Source: Sphingobacteriaceae bacterium (lineage in GTDB: Bacteria > Bacteroidota > Bacteroidia > B-17B0 > Aurantibacillaceae). From it: DNA of 64,000 nt. A program made the translations under genes and the position numbers. The stretch spans positions 1-64,000 of the forward strand of contig JADJMM010000007.1 of assembly GCA_016709575.1 (NCBI GenBank), read 5' to 3'. Each line of letters begins with the position of its first letter. Position 1 is the first letter of the stretch. Positions 51,518 through 59,717 of the stretch are shown here, piece after piece. The notes beneath the pieces were generated by a model, which did not search any database, was not told where the DNA came from, and worked only from the letters and a program-made list of their open reading frames with translations.

Positions 51518-52401
51518 TTTTTATTTTGAGCGTCCAACACAGAGATGATTATCATATTTACGATTTCGCGAACCGAACTTCCTAATTGCAATACGTGTAC
51601 AGGTTTTTTTAATCCCATTAATACCGGACCAATAGCTTCAGAGCCACCCATCTCTTGCATTAATTTGTAAGCAATATTTCCAGCAGCAAGATTTGGGAAA
51701 ATAAATGTGTTTACACTTTTATCGGCCAAGGTGCTAAATGGAAATTGTTCTTTTAATAAATTATTGTTCAACGCAAAGTTGGCTTGTATATCACCATCCA
51801 CAATTAAACCCGGGTAATTGCTGTGTAATATTTTTACAGCTTCAGCAACTTTATTCGGAACTTCTCCAGTAACAGAACCAAAGTTTGAATAGGATAACAT
51901 GGCAATGCGTGGTGTAATGTTGTAACTCTTAACAGTATTAGCAGTCAACACAGCAATGTCAACCAACTCTTGCGCCGTTGGATTTACATTCATGGTTGTG
52001 TCTGCAAAAAAGTACGGACCTTTTTTTGTAATCATCATGTAGAGTCCTGCAACTTTACTAACGCCTTCTTGCACACCAATAATTTCTAATGCGGGTTTAA
52101 TTGGCGCGTTGTATTTTCTGGTTAAACCTGAAATCATTGCGTCGGCTAAACCTAATTCCACCATCATCGCACCAAAATAATTTCGGTCGCGCATTAATTT
52201 TCTGGCATCGTATTGTGTTAATCCTCTGCGATTACGTTTACGCCATAGCATGTCGCCATACTCGTTACGCTTTGTTTCTTCTTCTGCCAACCAAGGGTCG
52301 ATGATAGGCGTATCACCTAAATCTAATTGATACTCTTCAAGTAACTTTAGAATTTTTTCTTTGTTACCTAATAAAATTGGTTTAGCAATACCTTCATCTT
52401 T
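51514..52401 (-). CDS. maeB: NADP-dependent malic enzyme, C-terminal phosphotransacetylase-like part (frameshifted)
   Basis: Open from DEGIAKPILLGNKEKILKLL at about 52401; the apparent ATG is at 52290. It is the PTA_PTB-like regulatory domain found at the end of MaeB: NYFGAMMVELGLADAMISGLTRKY, PTAQELVDIAVLTANTVK and PNLAAGNIAYKLMQEMGGSEAIGPVLMGLKKPVHVLQLG. It is thought to bind acetyl-CoA and regulate the enzyme rather than catalyse. Adding one A at 52399-52401 joins it to the catalytic part and gives a protein of about 756 residues. Confidence 0.92.
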   Translation of the reverse strand, partial: KDEGIAKPILLGNKEKILKLLEEYQLDLGDTPIIDPWLAEEETKRNEYGDMLWRKRNRRGLTQYDARKLMRDRNYFGAMMVELGLADAMISGLTRKYNAPIKPALEIIGVQEGVSKVAGLYMMITKKGPYFFADTTMNVNPTAQELVDIAVLTANTVKSYNITPRIAMLSYSNFGSVTGEVPNKVAEAVKILHSNYPGLIVDGDIQANFALNNNLLKEQFPFSTLADKSVNTFIFPNLAAGNIAYKLMQEMGGSEAIGPVLMGLKKPVHVLQLGSSVREIVNMIIISVLDAQNKK

Positions 52402-53783
52402 ACCACTTGCGCTGCTTTTAAAATTTTGTAAGTATCGGCTTCAGTAAACACAACGCGTTTTGGATTACTCTTTGCTTTGTTAGCAAGCGAGCGCATTAAT
52501 TTATTGTCTTTTCCTAAACGATTATCTAAAGATGTTTTGTAAGCATCCCAATCTGTAATGATATGTTTCGCAACGCCGCTATCAATAGCTGCTTTCGCAA
52601 CGGCTGCTGATACGGCAGAGATTAATCGACTATCAATTGGTTTTGGAATAATATACTCTTCACCAAAACTTAAATTTTTCGAACCGTATGCTAAGTTTAC
52701 ATAATCAGGAACAGGTTCTTTAGCTAACTCGGCAATGGCTTTTGTTGCAGCTAATTTCATTTCTTCGTTAATGCAAGTTGCACGAACATCCATTGCGCCA
52801 CGGAAAATAAAAGGAAACCCTAATACGTTATTCACTTGATTAGGATGATCACTTCTTCCTGTTGCCATGATAATATCTTTACGTGCAGCAATTGCATCTT
52901 CGTAAGAAATTTCAGGTGTTGGATTTGCTAAAGCGAATACAATACATTTTTTTGCCATACTCTGAACCATTTGCTGATTCAAAATATTTCCTTTAGATAA
53001 ACCAACAAACACATCAGCGCCTTTAATGGCTTCTTCCAGGGTGTTTATTTTTGTGTTATCAGAAGCAAAGAAGGATTTGTATTGATCTAAATCTGTACGG
53101 CCTTTATGAATAACACCCTTACTGTCGAGCATTAAAATATTTTCTTTCTTCACACCAACAGCTATGTACATTTTTGCGCATGAGTTAGCGGAAGCACCTG
53201 CGCCGTTGATTACCAACTTCACTTTCTCCATTTTCTTTCCTGCAATCTCAACAGCATTTAATAATCCAGCTGCAGAAATAATTGCGGTGCCGTGTTGATC
53301 ATCGTGCATTAATGGAATATTTAAAACTTCCTTAAGGCGACGTTCAATTTCAAAACACTCTGGGGCTTTTATGTCTTCTAAATTTATTCCGCCGAATGTT
53401 GGCGCAATATTTTTTACTGTATTTACAAATTCATCAATATTTTTTGTGTCAACTTCAATATCAAAAACATCTATGTCGGCAAAAATTTTAAAGAGTAAAC
53501 CTTTACCTTCCATTACGGGTTTTGAGGCGAGGGCACCAATATCACCAAGACCAAGAACCGCAGTACCGTTGGAAATAACAGCTACTAAGTTTCCTTTCGC
53601 TGTGTATTTGTAAGCGTCTTCCGGATTTTTTTCAATTTCGAGACAGGGTTCAGCAACTCCGGGCGAGTAAGCAAGGGTTAAATCTCGTTGGGTACTGTAT
53701 GGTTTTGTTGGGACTACTTCAATTTTTCCGGGCCTGCCTTGTGAGTGATAATCAAGCGCATCTTCTCGTCTGAATTTGGCCAT
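52368..53783 (-). CDS. maeB: NADP-dependent malic enzyme, catalytic part
   Basis: 471 codons, genuine to about residue 461 (VVK). The malic enzyme N- and NAD-binding domains: KPYSTQRDLTLAYSPGVAEPCL, NGTAVLGLGDIGALASKPVMEGKG, LEDIKAPECFEIER, HDDQHGTAIISAAGLLNA, and the Rossmann segment VKLVINGAGASANSCAKMY. It decarboxylates malate to pyruvate and yields NADPH. It leaves frame at AAQVVK because one A is missing from AAAA. First gene of the maeB-ruvA-sprA run. Confidence 0.95.
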   Translation of the reverse strand: MAKFRREDALDYHSQGRPGKIEVVPTKPYSTQRDLTLAYSPGVAEPCLEIEKNPEDAYKYTAKGNLVAVISNGTAVLGLGDIGALASKPVMEGKGLLFKIFADIDVFDIEVDTKNIDEFVNTVKNIAPTFGGINLEDIKAPECFEIERRLKEVLNIPLMHDDQHGTAIISAAGLLNAVEIAGKKMEKVKLVINGAGASANSCAKMYIAVGVKKENILMLDSKGVIHKGRTDLDQYKSFFASDNTKINTLEEAIKGADVFVGLSKGNILNQQMVQSMAKKCIVFALANPTPEISYEDAIAARKDIIMATGRSDHPNQVNNVLGFPFIFRGAMDVRATCINEEMKLAATKAIAELAKEPVPDYVNLAYGSKNLSFGEEYIIPKPIDSRLISAVSAAVAKAAIDSGVAKHIITDWDAYKTSLDNRLGKDNKLMRSLANKAKSNPKRVVFTEADTYKILKAAQVVKMKVLLNQFY

Positions 53784-53883
53784 AAATTTTCAAAAATTAG
53801 TGAGTAGCGAAAATACGAAAACTTTAGAAAATAAAGTGATTTTTACGCGTATTAAATACTCTGATAATCAGTAATTTAGGCAA

Positions 53884-54762
53884 TTATTGGCGCTTGTCTA
53901 AACCCCACAATAATTTGTTACGAAGGGTTTCAAAGAAATGCTGTCCTTCGAAGCTTATCATATTAAATCGGAAATCGGCTTTTTTGATTTTTATTTCGGT
54001 GCTTGAGTTGATTTGTGAACCGCGCGAATCGAGCGAAATATTGAAGCCGTCGTAACGCCCGCTAACTTTAAAACTCAAAGTTTTGTTGTTGGAAATAACA
54101 ATTGGACGAACATTTAAATTATGTGGAGCAATGGGCGTAATAATAAAATTTTCAGAGTCAGGAATCATAATTGGTCCGCCACAACTCAACGAATAAGCTG
54201 TAGATCCGGTGGGAGTAGACACAATTAAACCATCAGCGAAATAAGAATTTAAAAACACATCATCAACATAAGTATCGATGTGAATCATAGCAGAAGAATC
54301 TTTTTTGTGAATGGTAAATTCGTTTAACCCGTAATTTACATCAGCAAATTGTTTTTCCCAGCCAACTAATTCTAATAGTTCGCGCTTATCAAGTGTAAAT
54401 TTTTCGGTGACTAAAAGTGAAGCCGCCTTTTCAATATCATCTTTGGAAACTGATGCTAAAAAGCCCAAACGCCCTGTGTTTACGCCTAATACAGGGATGC
54501 CTGATTTTCGTACCAATGCTAAAGTTTCAAGCATAGTGCCGTCTCCGCCCAAGCAAATTACGTAATCAGCTTTTGATTTTAATGAGTCGGAAGATGAAAA
54601 CGTTTCTAACTCGGTACTAAAATTATATTGCTTTTGCAGAAACTGATAATACGATTCGTAAACGATTAGATTAACTTTTTCTTTTTTCAAAAGAACAGCT
54701 AATTTTTCGAGATAAAGAGGATGATTGTCTTTAGTGTTGCGCGCGTATACCGCAATTGTCAT
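53884..54762 (-). CDS. nadK: NAD kinase
   Basis: 292 residues. The catalytic motif is VICLGGDGTMLETLALVRKSGIPVLGVNTGRLGFLA, followed by GLNEFTIHKKDSSAM and the binding loop LIVSTPTGSTAYSLSCGGPIM. It makes NADP from NAD and ATP, which complements the NADP-malic enzyme next door. A TACCTTTA box lies 4 bases before the ATG, so a leaderless transcript is likely. Divergent from the S4-domain gene. Confidence 0.95.
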   Translation of the reverse strand: MTIAVYARNTKDNHPLYLEKLAVLLKKEKVNLIVYESYYQFLQKQYNFSTELETFSSSDSLKSKADYVICLGGDGTMLETLALVRKSGIPVLGVNTGRLGFLASVSKDDIEKAASLLVTEKFTLDKRELLELVGWEKQFADVNYGLNEFTIHKKDSSAMIHIDTYVDDVFLNSYFADGLIVSTPTGSTAYSLSCGGPIMIPDSENFIITPIAPHNLNVRPIVISNNKTLSFKVSGRYDGFNISLDSRGSQINSSTEIKIKKADFRFNMISFEGQHFFETLRNKLLWGLDKRQ

Positions 54763-54766
54763 GACG

Positions 54767-54774
54767 TAAAGGTA
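54767..54774 (-). promoter_or_regulatory. -7 box TACCTTTA, 4 bases before nadK
   Basis: A TAnnTTTR match on the minus strand ending 4 bases before the nadK ATG. No TTG is seen at the -33 distance. Confidence 0.4.
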
Positions 54775-54813
54775 CGAAATAATTTTTTTACATTTAGAAA
54801 AGCATTTTAAGCA

Positions 54814-55209
54814 TTGAAAACACTAAAAACCGACATACGTATTGATACTTATCTATGGGCCATCCGTATTTTTAAAACACGGTCGTTAACAAGCGATGCC
54901 ATTAAAGGCGGTAAAGTTAAATTGAACGAGACCAACATCAAACCATCTCATCTTGTAAAAATCGGCGAGACTTACACCATTTCTGTTTCAGCTAACTATA
55001 AAAAAATAATTGAAGTAACCGGTTTAACAGACAAACGAGGAAACTTTGAAGCCGCAAAAAAGTATTACGCTGATCATTCTCCCCCAATGGAAAAAGTCGA
55101 TAAACAAGAAAAAGCTTTTTTTACGATGAATGTAAAACAAGAAAAAGGTAGCGGAAGACCAACTAAAAAAGATCGTCGTAATCTAGGAAAAGAAGGCGGT
55201 TGGTTCTGA
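54814..55209 (+). CDS. S4-domain RNA-binding protein (Hsp15/HslR-like)
   Basis: 131 residues from a TTG. The S4 domain is at residues 7-70 (IRIDTYLWAIRIFKTRSLTSDAIKGGKVKLNETNIKPSHLVKIGETYTI), followed by a basic tail (KGSGRPTKKDRRNLGKEGGW). This is the layout of Hsp15, which rescues stalled large ribosomal subunits carrying nascent chains. A TACATTTA box lies 17 bp before the TTG. It ends 3 bp from the convergent PfkB kinase. Confidence 0.88.
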   Translation: MKTLKTDIRIDTYLWAIRIFKTRSLTSDAIKGGKVKLNETNIKPSHLVKIGETYTISVSANYKKIIEVTGLTDKRGNFEAAKKYYADHSPPMEKVDKQEKAFFTMNVKQEKGSGRPTKKDRRNLGKEGGWF

Positions 55210-55212
55210 CCG

Positions 55213-56136
55213 TTATACTAAAGAAATATCGAATTGTACTAAATCAACAAACTCTTGTACGCGCTCTTCAATATCGTTTTGTGATAAATTAATTAAACGT
55301 TCTGTACCGAATTTCTCTACAGTAAAACTTGCCATAGCACTACCAAAAATAATAGCGCGTTTCATGTTTTCGAAAGAGATGTCTTTTGTTTTTGCTAAGT
55401 AACCAATAAAGCCACCCGCAAAACTATCACCGGCACCTGTTGGATCATAAACATCTTCTAAAGGAAGCGCTGGTGCAAAAAACACTTCGTCTTTATTAAA
55501 CAACAAGGCGCCGTGCTCACCTTTTTTAATCACTAAGGTTTTCGGGCCCATTTGTAAAATTTTTTGTGCTGCTTTTACCAATGAATATTCGCCTGATAAC
55601 TGACGCGCTTCAGAATCGTTGATAGTTAAAACATCAACCATAGTTAATGTTTTTTTCAAATCATCCATGGCAATGTCCATCCAAAAATTCATCGTGTCTA
55701 ACACAATTAATTTAGGACGTTTACTTAATTGAGAAATAACTTTTTGTTGAACAGCAGGCACTAAATTTCCTAGCATTAAAAAGTCAACTGCCTTTGAACT
55801 TTCAGGAACAATTGGATCAAATTTTTCTAATACGTTTAATTGAGTTTCTAGAGTATCGCGGCTATTTAAATCGTTATGATATTTACCCGCCCAGAAAAAA
55901 GATTTTTCGCCTTTTTTAATTTGCAGGCCTTCTAAATTAGCGCCTTTCCCTTTTAAAATATTTAAAAAATCTTGAGGAAAATCATCACCAACTACAGAAA
56001 CCAAGCTAATGTCTTTATGAAAATAAGAAGCAGCTAAAGTAATATAGGAAGCGGCGCCTCCAACTATTTTATCTGTTTTCCCAAAAGGGGTTTCAATAGC
56101 ATCAAAAGCAACAGTACCTACAACTAATAAACTCAT
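55213..56136 (-). CDS. PfkB-family carbohydrate/nucleoside kinase
   Basis: 307 residues of the ribokinase fold. The first motif is KIVGGAASYITLAASYF and the second VYDPTGAGDSFAGGFIGYLA, with the catalytic aspartate in GAGD. FLMLGNLVPAVQ and DVLTINDSEARQL lie between. The subfamily includes adenosine-kinase-like and sugar kinases; the substrate cannot be told. It is separated from tRNA-Asn by that tRNA's terminator, so it needs its own promoter, which I do not recognise. Confidence 0.88.
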   Translation of the reverse strand: MSLLVVGTVAFDAIETPFGKTDKIVGGAASYITLAASYFHKDISLVSVVGDDFPQDFLNILKGKGANLEGLQIKKGEKSFFWAGKYHNDLNSRDTLETQLNVLEKFDPIVPESSKAVDFLMLGNLVPAVQQKVISQLSKRPKLIVLDTMNFWMDIAMDDLKKTLTMVDVLTINDSEARQLSGEYSLVKAAQKILQMGPKTLVIKKGEHGALLFNKDEVFFAPALPLEDVYDPTGAGDSFAGGFIGYLAKTKDISFENMKRAIIFGSAMASFTVEKFGTERLINLSQNDIEERVQEFVDLVQFDISLV

Positions 56137-56157
56137 ATTTTAATAATTTTTGTTTTT

Positions 56158-56192
56158 AAAAAATAAGAGGATGCAATTTCTTACATCCTCTT
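56158..56192 (-). terminator. Intrinsic terminator after tRNA-Asn
   Basis: Perfect 9-bp arms AAGAGGATG (complement of 56184-56192) and CATCCTCTT (complement of 56165-56173) with a 10-base loop, followed by ATTTTTT. Confidence 0.8.
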
Positions 56193-56196
56193 TTTG

Positions 56197-56270
56197 CTCC
56201 TTCTCCTGGGCTCGAACCAGGGACCCCGTGATTAACAGTCACGTGCTCTAACCAGCTGAGCTAAGAAGGA
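56197..56270 (-). tRNA. tRNA-Asn (GTT)
   Basis: A 74-nt cloverleaf. The acceptor stem TCCTTCT pairs with AGAAGGA, the D-arm contains AGCTCAGCTGGTTAGAGC, the anticodon loop is CTGTTAA (anticodon GTT), and the T-arm is CCTGG-TTCGAGC-CCAGG. Discriminator G. The 3' CCA is not encoded; CAAAA follows. Its own promoter and terminator flank it. Confidence 0.95.
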
Positions 56271-56290
56271 AAATTCCCAAACTGGGGGTG

Positions 56291-56321
56291 CAATATTACT
56301 ATGTATTTTGGAAATAAGCAA
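56291..56321 (-). promoter_or_regulatory. Promoter of tRNA-Asn
   Basis: TTG (complement of 56319-56321), a 20-bp spacer and TAATATTG (complement of 56291-56298), one mismatch from TAnnTTTG, 20 bp before the tRNA. Confidence 0.5.
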
Positions 56322-56442
56322 CAGAAAAACACAAAATTTGAGCCTTTTTAGGACAATTGTACCTTTGGAAAAGGAGCTGATTTTGTGCGAGTTTTCCCGT
56401 TTTAACTCAAAATAAGATGAAGAATCGTGAATAATAAGGCTT

Positions 56443-56475
56443 AAAAACAAAAAGCCGCGAAAATATCGGGCTTTT
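56443..56475 (-). terminator. Intrinsic terminator after tRNA-Arg
   Basis: Arms AAAAGCC and GGCTTTT (complements of 56469-56475 and 56450-56456), with a few more pairs around a bulged C, then TGTTTTT on the minus strand. Confidence 0.65.
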
Positions 56476-56480
56476 CATTA

Positions 56481-56555
56481 TGGTAGCTCTGATAGGAATC
56501 GAACCTATATCAAGAGTTCCGGAAACTCCCATTCTATCCATTGAACTACAGAGCC
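56481..56555 (-). tRNA. tRNA-Arg (CCG)
   Basis: A 75-nt cloverleaf. The acceptor stem GGCTCTG pairs with CAGAGCT (G:T at the end), the anticodon loop is TTCCGGA (anticodon CCG), and the T-arm contains GGTTCGATTCC. Discriminator A, and the CCA tail is encoded (complement of 56481-56483), unlike the neighbouring tRNA-Asn. Confidence 0.95.
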
Positions 56556-56565
56556 TTAATACGGG

Positions 56566-56573
56566 CAAAGATA
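56566..56573 (-). promoter_or_regulatory. -7 box TATCTTTG of tRNA-Arg
   Basis: An exact TAnnTTTG match on the minus strand, 10 bp before the mature 5' end of tRNA-Arg. No clear -33 TTG at 19-21 bp. Confidence 0.45.
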
Positions 56574-56629
56574 ATCCAATTATTTATTTAGATTTATAAT
56601 AAATTTATGCTTTTTGCGTTTTAGATAGA

Positions 56630-58999
56630 ATGAGTAGAAAGATACAAATAGCCATACTTTTTGTCTTGATAACCTTAGTCGGAATGACTCAGGTGAAAGT
56701 GGGCGAGTGGAAAGACCATCTTAGTTACAATTCTTGTAATACGGTTGCAAAAGTTGGCGATGTGGTTTATGCATCAAACGGAACCGGCTTAATTAAGTAT
56801 ACAATTTCTGATGGCTCAACTGAATTAGTAAGTAAAATAAACGGCTTATCCGATATTGGAATTACATTATTAAGATACAATCCCTATAACGGCGCTTTGC
56901 TAATCGTTTATAATAATGCAAACATAGATGTTTTAAAAGACGGCGTGATAACCAACTTTTCAGATATAAAACGCAAAACAATTACAGGTAAAAAAAACAT
57001 TAATGAAGTTACTTTTAAAAACAACATTGCCTATTTAGCTTGTGGTTTTGGAATTGTTGTTTTTGATACTGATAAAATAGAAACAAAGGACACTTATTAT
57101 ATTGGTCCAGGAGGCGCTTATATTAACGTATACCAAATAGCTTTAACAGACACCACATTAGTTGCAGCAACTACTGGCGGACTTTACAAAGCAAACACAT
57201 CAACGCTTTTAAATAATTTTCAAAATTGGAATGTGATAAGTGGCATTCCGGGCGGAACTTATAACGGAGTTGTTAGATTTGGCGGAAAATTAATGGCCAA
57301 CTATTCACCTTGGGCAGCGAACGGAACTTTTGGTAGAGATACCTTGTATAGTTATGATGGAACAACCTGGAAAAAAGATTTAATAAAAACATTTCCTTAC
57401 TATATCCGAAAGTTAATTCCAAATGGAAATTATTTTACAACTATTGAGCAATTTGGTTTTGAAGTATACAATTCTCTTGAGCAACGAATAATGTATATTT
57501 CCTCTTATCCCTCTCTAAATTTAGGATATTCCTATATGGGTGATGTGAGCGTTGATTTTTCTAAACCCGAATATTGGATTGCAGATATAGCACATGGGTT
57601 TATACGATCAAATGGCGGATTTTCATTTAGTAGCAACATTAAAATTTCAGTGAACGGCTCTCACAGTAATTTTGTAAACACTATTGATGCATTTGACGGA
57701 AAGGTATTAAGCGCGCCAACTAAAATTGATGAAACGGGGTCTCCACGCTATTCTAAAGAAGGATTAAATCTTTATGAAGAATCGGAATGGAAATACATTA
57801 AAGAAAGTGTAGTAGATACAGTGTTTGACCAAACGTATGCTATTATTGATAGAAAAGACCCGAAACGATTTTGGTCCGGAAGCTGGTTTCAGGGATTGTG
57901 TGAATATTATAACGGACAACTAGTAAAAATTTATAATGGTGTAAACGCAGCGATACCGAGTTTATCTGCTTATGCTTATTGGCATCGAGTAGCAGGTTTA
58001 TCAATGGATGAGCCCGGAAACCTTTGGATCGGTGGAAGTGATGTTCAGAATTTTTTAACGGTAAGAAAAACGAACGGCACATTTCAGAATTTTAATTTTT
58101 CATCGGTAACACCTTTTGTAGGACGAGTTTTAGCGGATAAAAATAATCAGATATGGGTTTGCTTTCCAAGAAGTGCTGGTGTTATTGGTATGCACAATAG
58201 TACTAATTATCAAACAGCGGCCGGAATAGCCGTTTACAAAAACACAAATTTTGCAGCACCAAATTCAAGCAACTTTAAATTCTTCACATTATCAGAAGGC
58301 CAAGGAAAATTACCGGATCCTTATGTTTTTGCTATAGCCGAAGATAAAGACGGACAAATTTGGGTAGGAACATCAAAAGGAATCGCAGTTTTTTATAATC
58401 CGGAAAATATTTTTAGTGGCTCTAATTACGACGCACAACAAATATTAATTACACAAGATGGTCACGTACAAATATTATTAGAAACCGAAAAAGTAACAGC
58501 TATTGCAGTAGATGGAGCTAACCGTAAATGGATTGGAACAGAAGCTTCAGGTGTTTATTGTTTCTCGCCTGATGGACAACAAGAGATTTATCATTTCACA
58601 CAAGATAACAGTCCGCTATTCTCTAATTTAATTCACGATATAGCTTACAACGAAACAACTGGGGATGTTTTTATCGGCTCTGATCAAGGGATGCAGTCAT
58701 ATCGCACAATGATTATTAAAGGTGAGGAAGAGTATAAAGATGTTCATGCGTATCCAAATCCTGTTAAACCGGGGTATACAGGTAATGTTTATGTAAGAGG
58801 ATTGATAAACGAATCGGTTGTAAAAATTACAGATATAAACGGCAATCTGGTTTGGGAAACAAAATCGCAAGGCGGACAAATAGAGTGGGGACTAAAAAAC
58901 ATAAATGGAAAAAAAGTTGCTCCCGGTGTGTATTTAGCCTCGTGTGCGCTTTCTGACGGCAGCATTTCAGCAGTTGCAAAAATATTAGTGCTCAATTAA
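56630..58999 (+). CDS. porZ: Type IX secretion protein PorZ-like beta-propeller
   Basis: 789 residues. A signal peptide (about 1-20) is followed by two seven-bladed propeller-like regions with two-component-regulator-propeller repeats (for example VGEWKDHLSYNSCNTVAKVGDVVYAS, AEDKDGQIWVGTSKGIAVFYNP, DGANRKWIGTEASGVYCFSPDGQQEIYHF). A C-terminal type A sorting domain ends it (VHAYPNPVKPGYTGNVYVRGL, then GKKVAPGVYLASCALSDG). PorZ of Porphyromonas has this architecture and works at the cell surface in the type IX attachment step with PorU. The location directly before recO (1 bp gap) matches the arrangement seen in other Bacteroidota. It could alternatively be a generic propeller substrate. Confidence 0.85.
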   Translation: MSRKIQIAILFVLITLVGMTQVKVGEWKDHLSYNSCNTVAKVGDVVYASNGTGLIKYTISDGSTELVSKINGLSDIGITLLRYNPYNGALLIVYNNANIDVLKDGVITNFSDIKRKTITGKKNINEVTFKNNIAYLACGFGIVVFDTDKIETKDTYYIGPGGAYINVYQIALTDTTLVAATTGGLYKANTSTLLNNFQNWNVISGIPGGTYNGVVRFGGKLMANYSPWAANGTFGRDTLYSYDGTTWKKDLIKTFPYYIRKLIPNGNYFTTIEQFGFEVYNSLEQRIMYISSYPSLNLGYSYMGDVSVDFSKPEYWIADIAHGFIRSNGGFSFSSNIKISVNGSHSNFVNTIDAFDGKVLSAPTKIDETGSPRYSKEGLNLYEESEWKYIKESVVDTVFDQTYAIIDRKDPKRFWSGSWFQGLCEYYNGQLVKIYNGVNAAIPSLSAYAYWHRVAGLSMDEPGNLWIGGSDVQNFLTVRKTNGTFQNFNFSSVTPFVGRVLADKNNQIWVCFPRSAGVIGMHNSTNYQTAAGIAVYKNTNFAAPNSSNFKFFTLSEGQGKLPDPYVFAIAEDKDGQIWVGTSKGIAVFYNPENIFSGSNYDAQQILITQDGHVQILLETEKVTAIAVDGANRKWIGTEASGVYCFSPDGQQEIYHFTQDNSPLFSNLIHDIAYNETTGDVFIGSDQGMQSYRTMIIKGEEEYKDVHAYPNPVKPGYTGNVYVRGLINESVVKITDINGNLVWETKSQGGQIEWGLKNINGKKVAPGVYLASCALSDGSISAVAKILVLN

Positions 59000-59000
59000 T

Positions 59001-59717
59001 ATGCTGGTTAAAACCGAAGGCATAATTCTACAAAACATAAAGTACGGCGATAAAAAATTAATTCTTAAAGCTTTTACTAAGCAGCAAGGTCTTGTTACGT
59101 TTAGCGCCATTGCAAGCAAATCGCCCACCGCAAAAATAAAATCCGCAAGCACTTTACCCTTACAATTGGTAGAACTAGGTTTTAATTTAAAAGCAAATAG
59201 AGAAGTTCAACAACTCGCAGAAGCCAATATACTTTATGTATGTGATGATGTAAGTAAAAACTTTAATAAACTGGCTGTTTCACAATTTTTGAATGAAGTT
59301 TTAATTAAATGTATTAAAGAACAACATCCTAACGAAGAGCTGTTCGATTTTATTTCTTCATCTTACAAGTGGTTTAATGAATCAGATGAAGACTACAATA
59401 ATTTTCATATTTGTTTTTTATTTGAGCTAAGTAAATTTTTAGGATTTGAACCTCATAATAATTACGACGCGCACAATACTTATTTTGATACACGCGAAGG
59501 GAAATTTACGCCAACATCTTTAGGATTTCCATTGGGATTTGATAAAGCGCAATCACAACACTTTCTAAAAATATTTGATGCTAATTTATTAGGAAAGCCT
59601 TTAAATCGTTTAGAAAGAAATGAATTGTTAGAATGTTTACTAGCGTATTATAAAATTCATGTAGCAGGCTTCAACGAATTAAAATCCTACGGCATTCTAA
59701 AAGAACTATTTAATTAA
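59001..59717 (+). CDS. recO: DNA repair protein RecO
   Basis: 238 residues. The N-terminal OB domain is LVKTEGIILQNIKYGDKKLILKAFTKQQGLVTF; a helical C-terminal domain follows (SQFLNEVLIKCIKE, HICFLFELSKFLGFEP). The family zinc cysteines are missing, as is usual for Bacteroidota RecO. RecO helps RecA replace SSB in gap repair with RecR. The stop overlaps the convergent Wzi-like gene stop (TTAATTA region, 59714-59717). Confidence 0.9.
   Translation: MLVKTEGIILQNIKYGDKKLILKAFTKQQGLVTFSAIASKSPTAKIKSASTLPLQLVELGFNLKANREVQQLAEANILYVCDDVSKNFNKLAVSQFLNEVLIKCIKEQHPNEELFDFISSSYKWFNESDEDYNNFHICFLFELSKFLGFEPHNNYDAHNTYFDTREGKFTPTSLGFPLGFDKAQSQHFLKIFDANLLGKPLNRLERNELLECLLAYYKIHVAGFNELKSYGILKELFN

Noticed and set aside
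56232..56450. A 72-codon minus-strand open frame
   Set aside because: It covers most of the tRNA-Asn 5' half and its promoter and has no family-like sequence.
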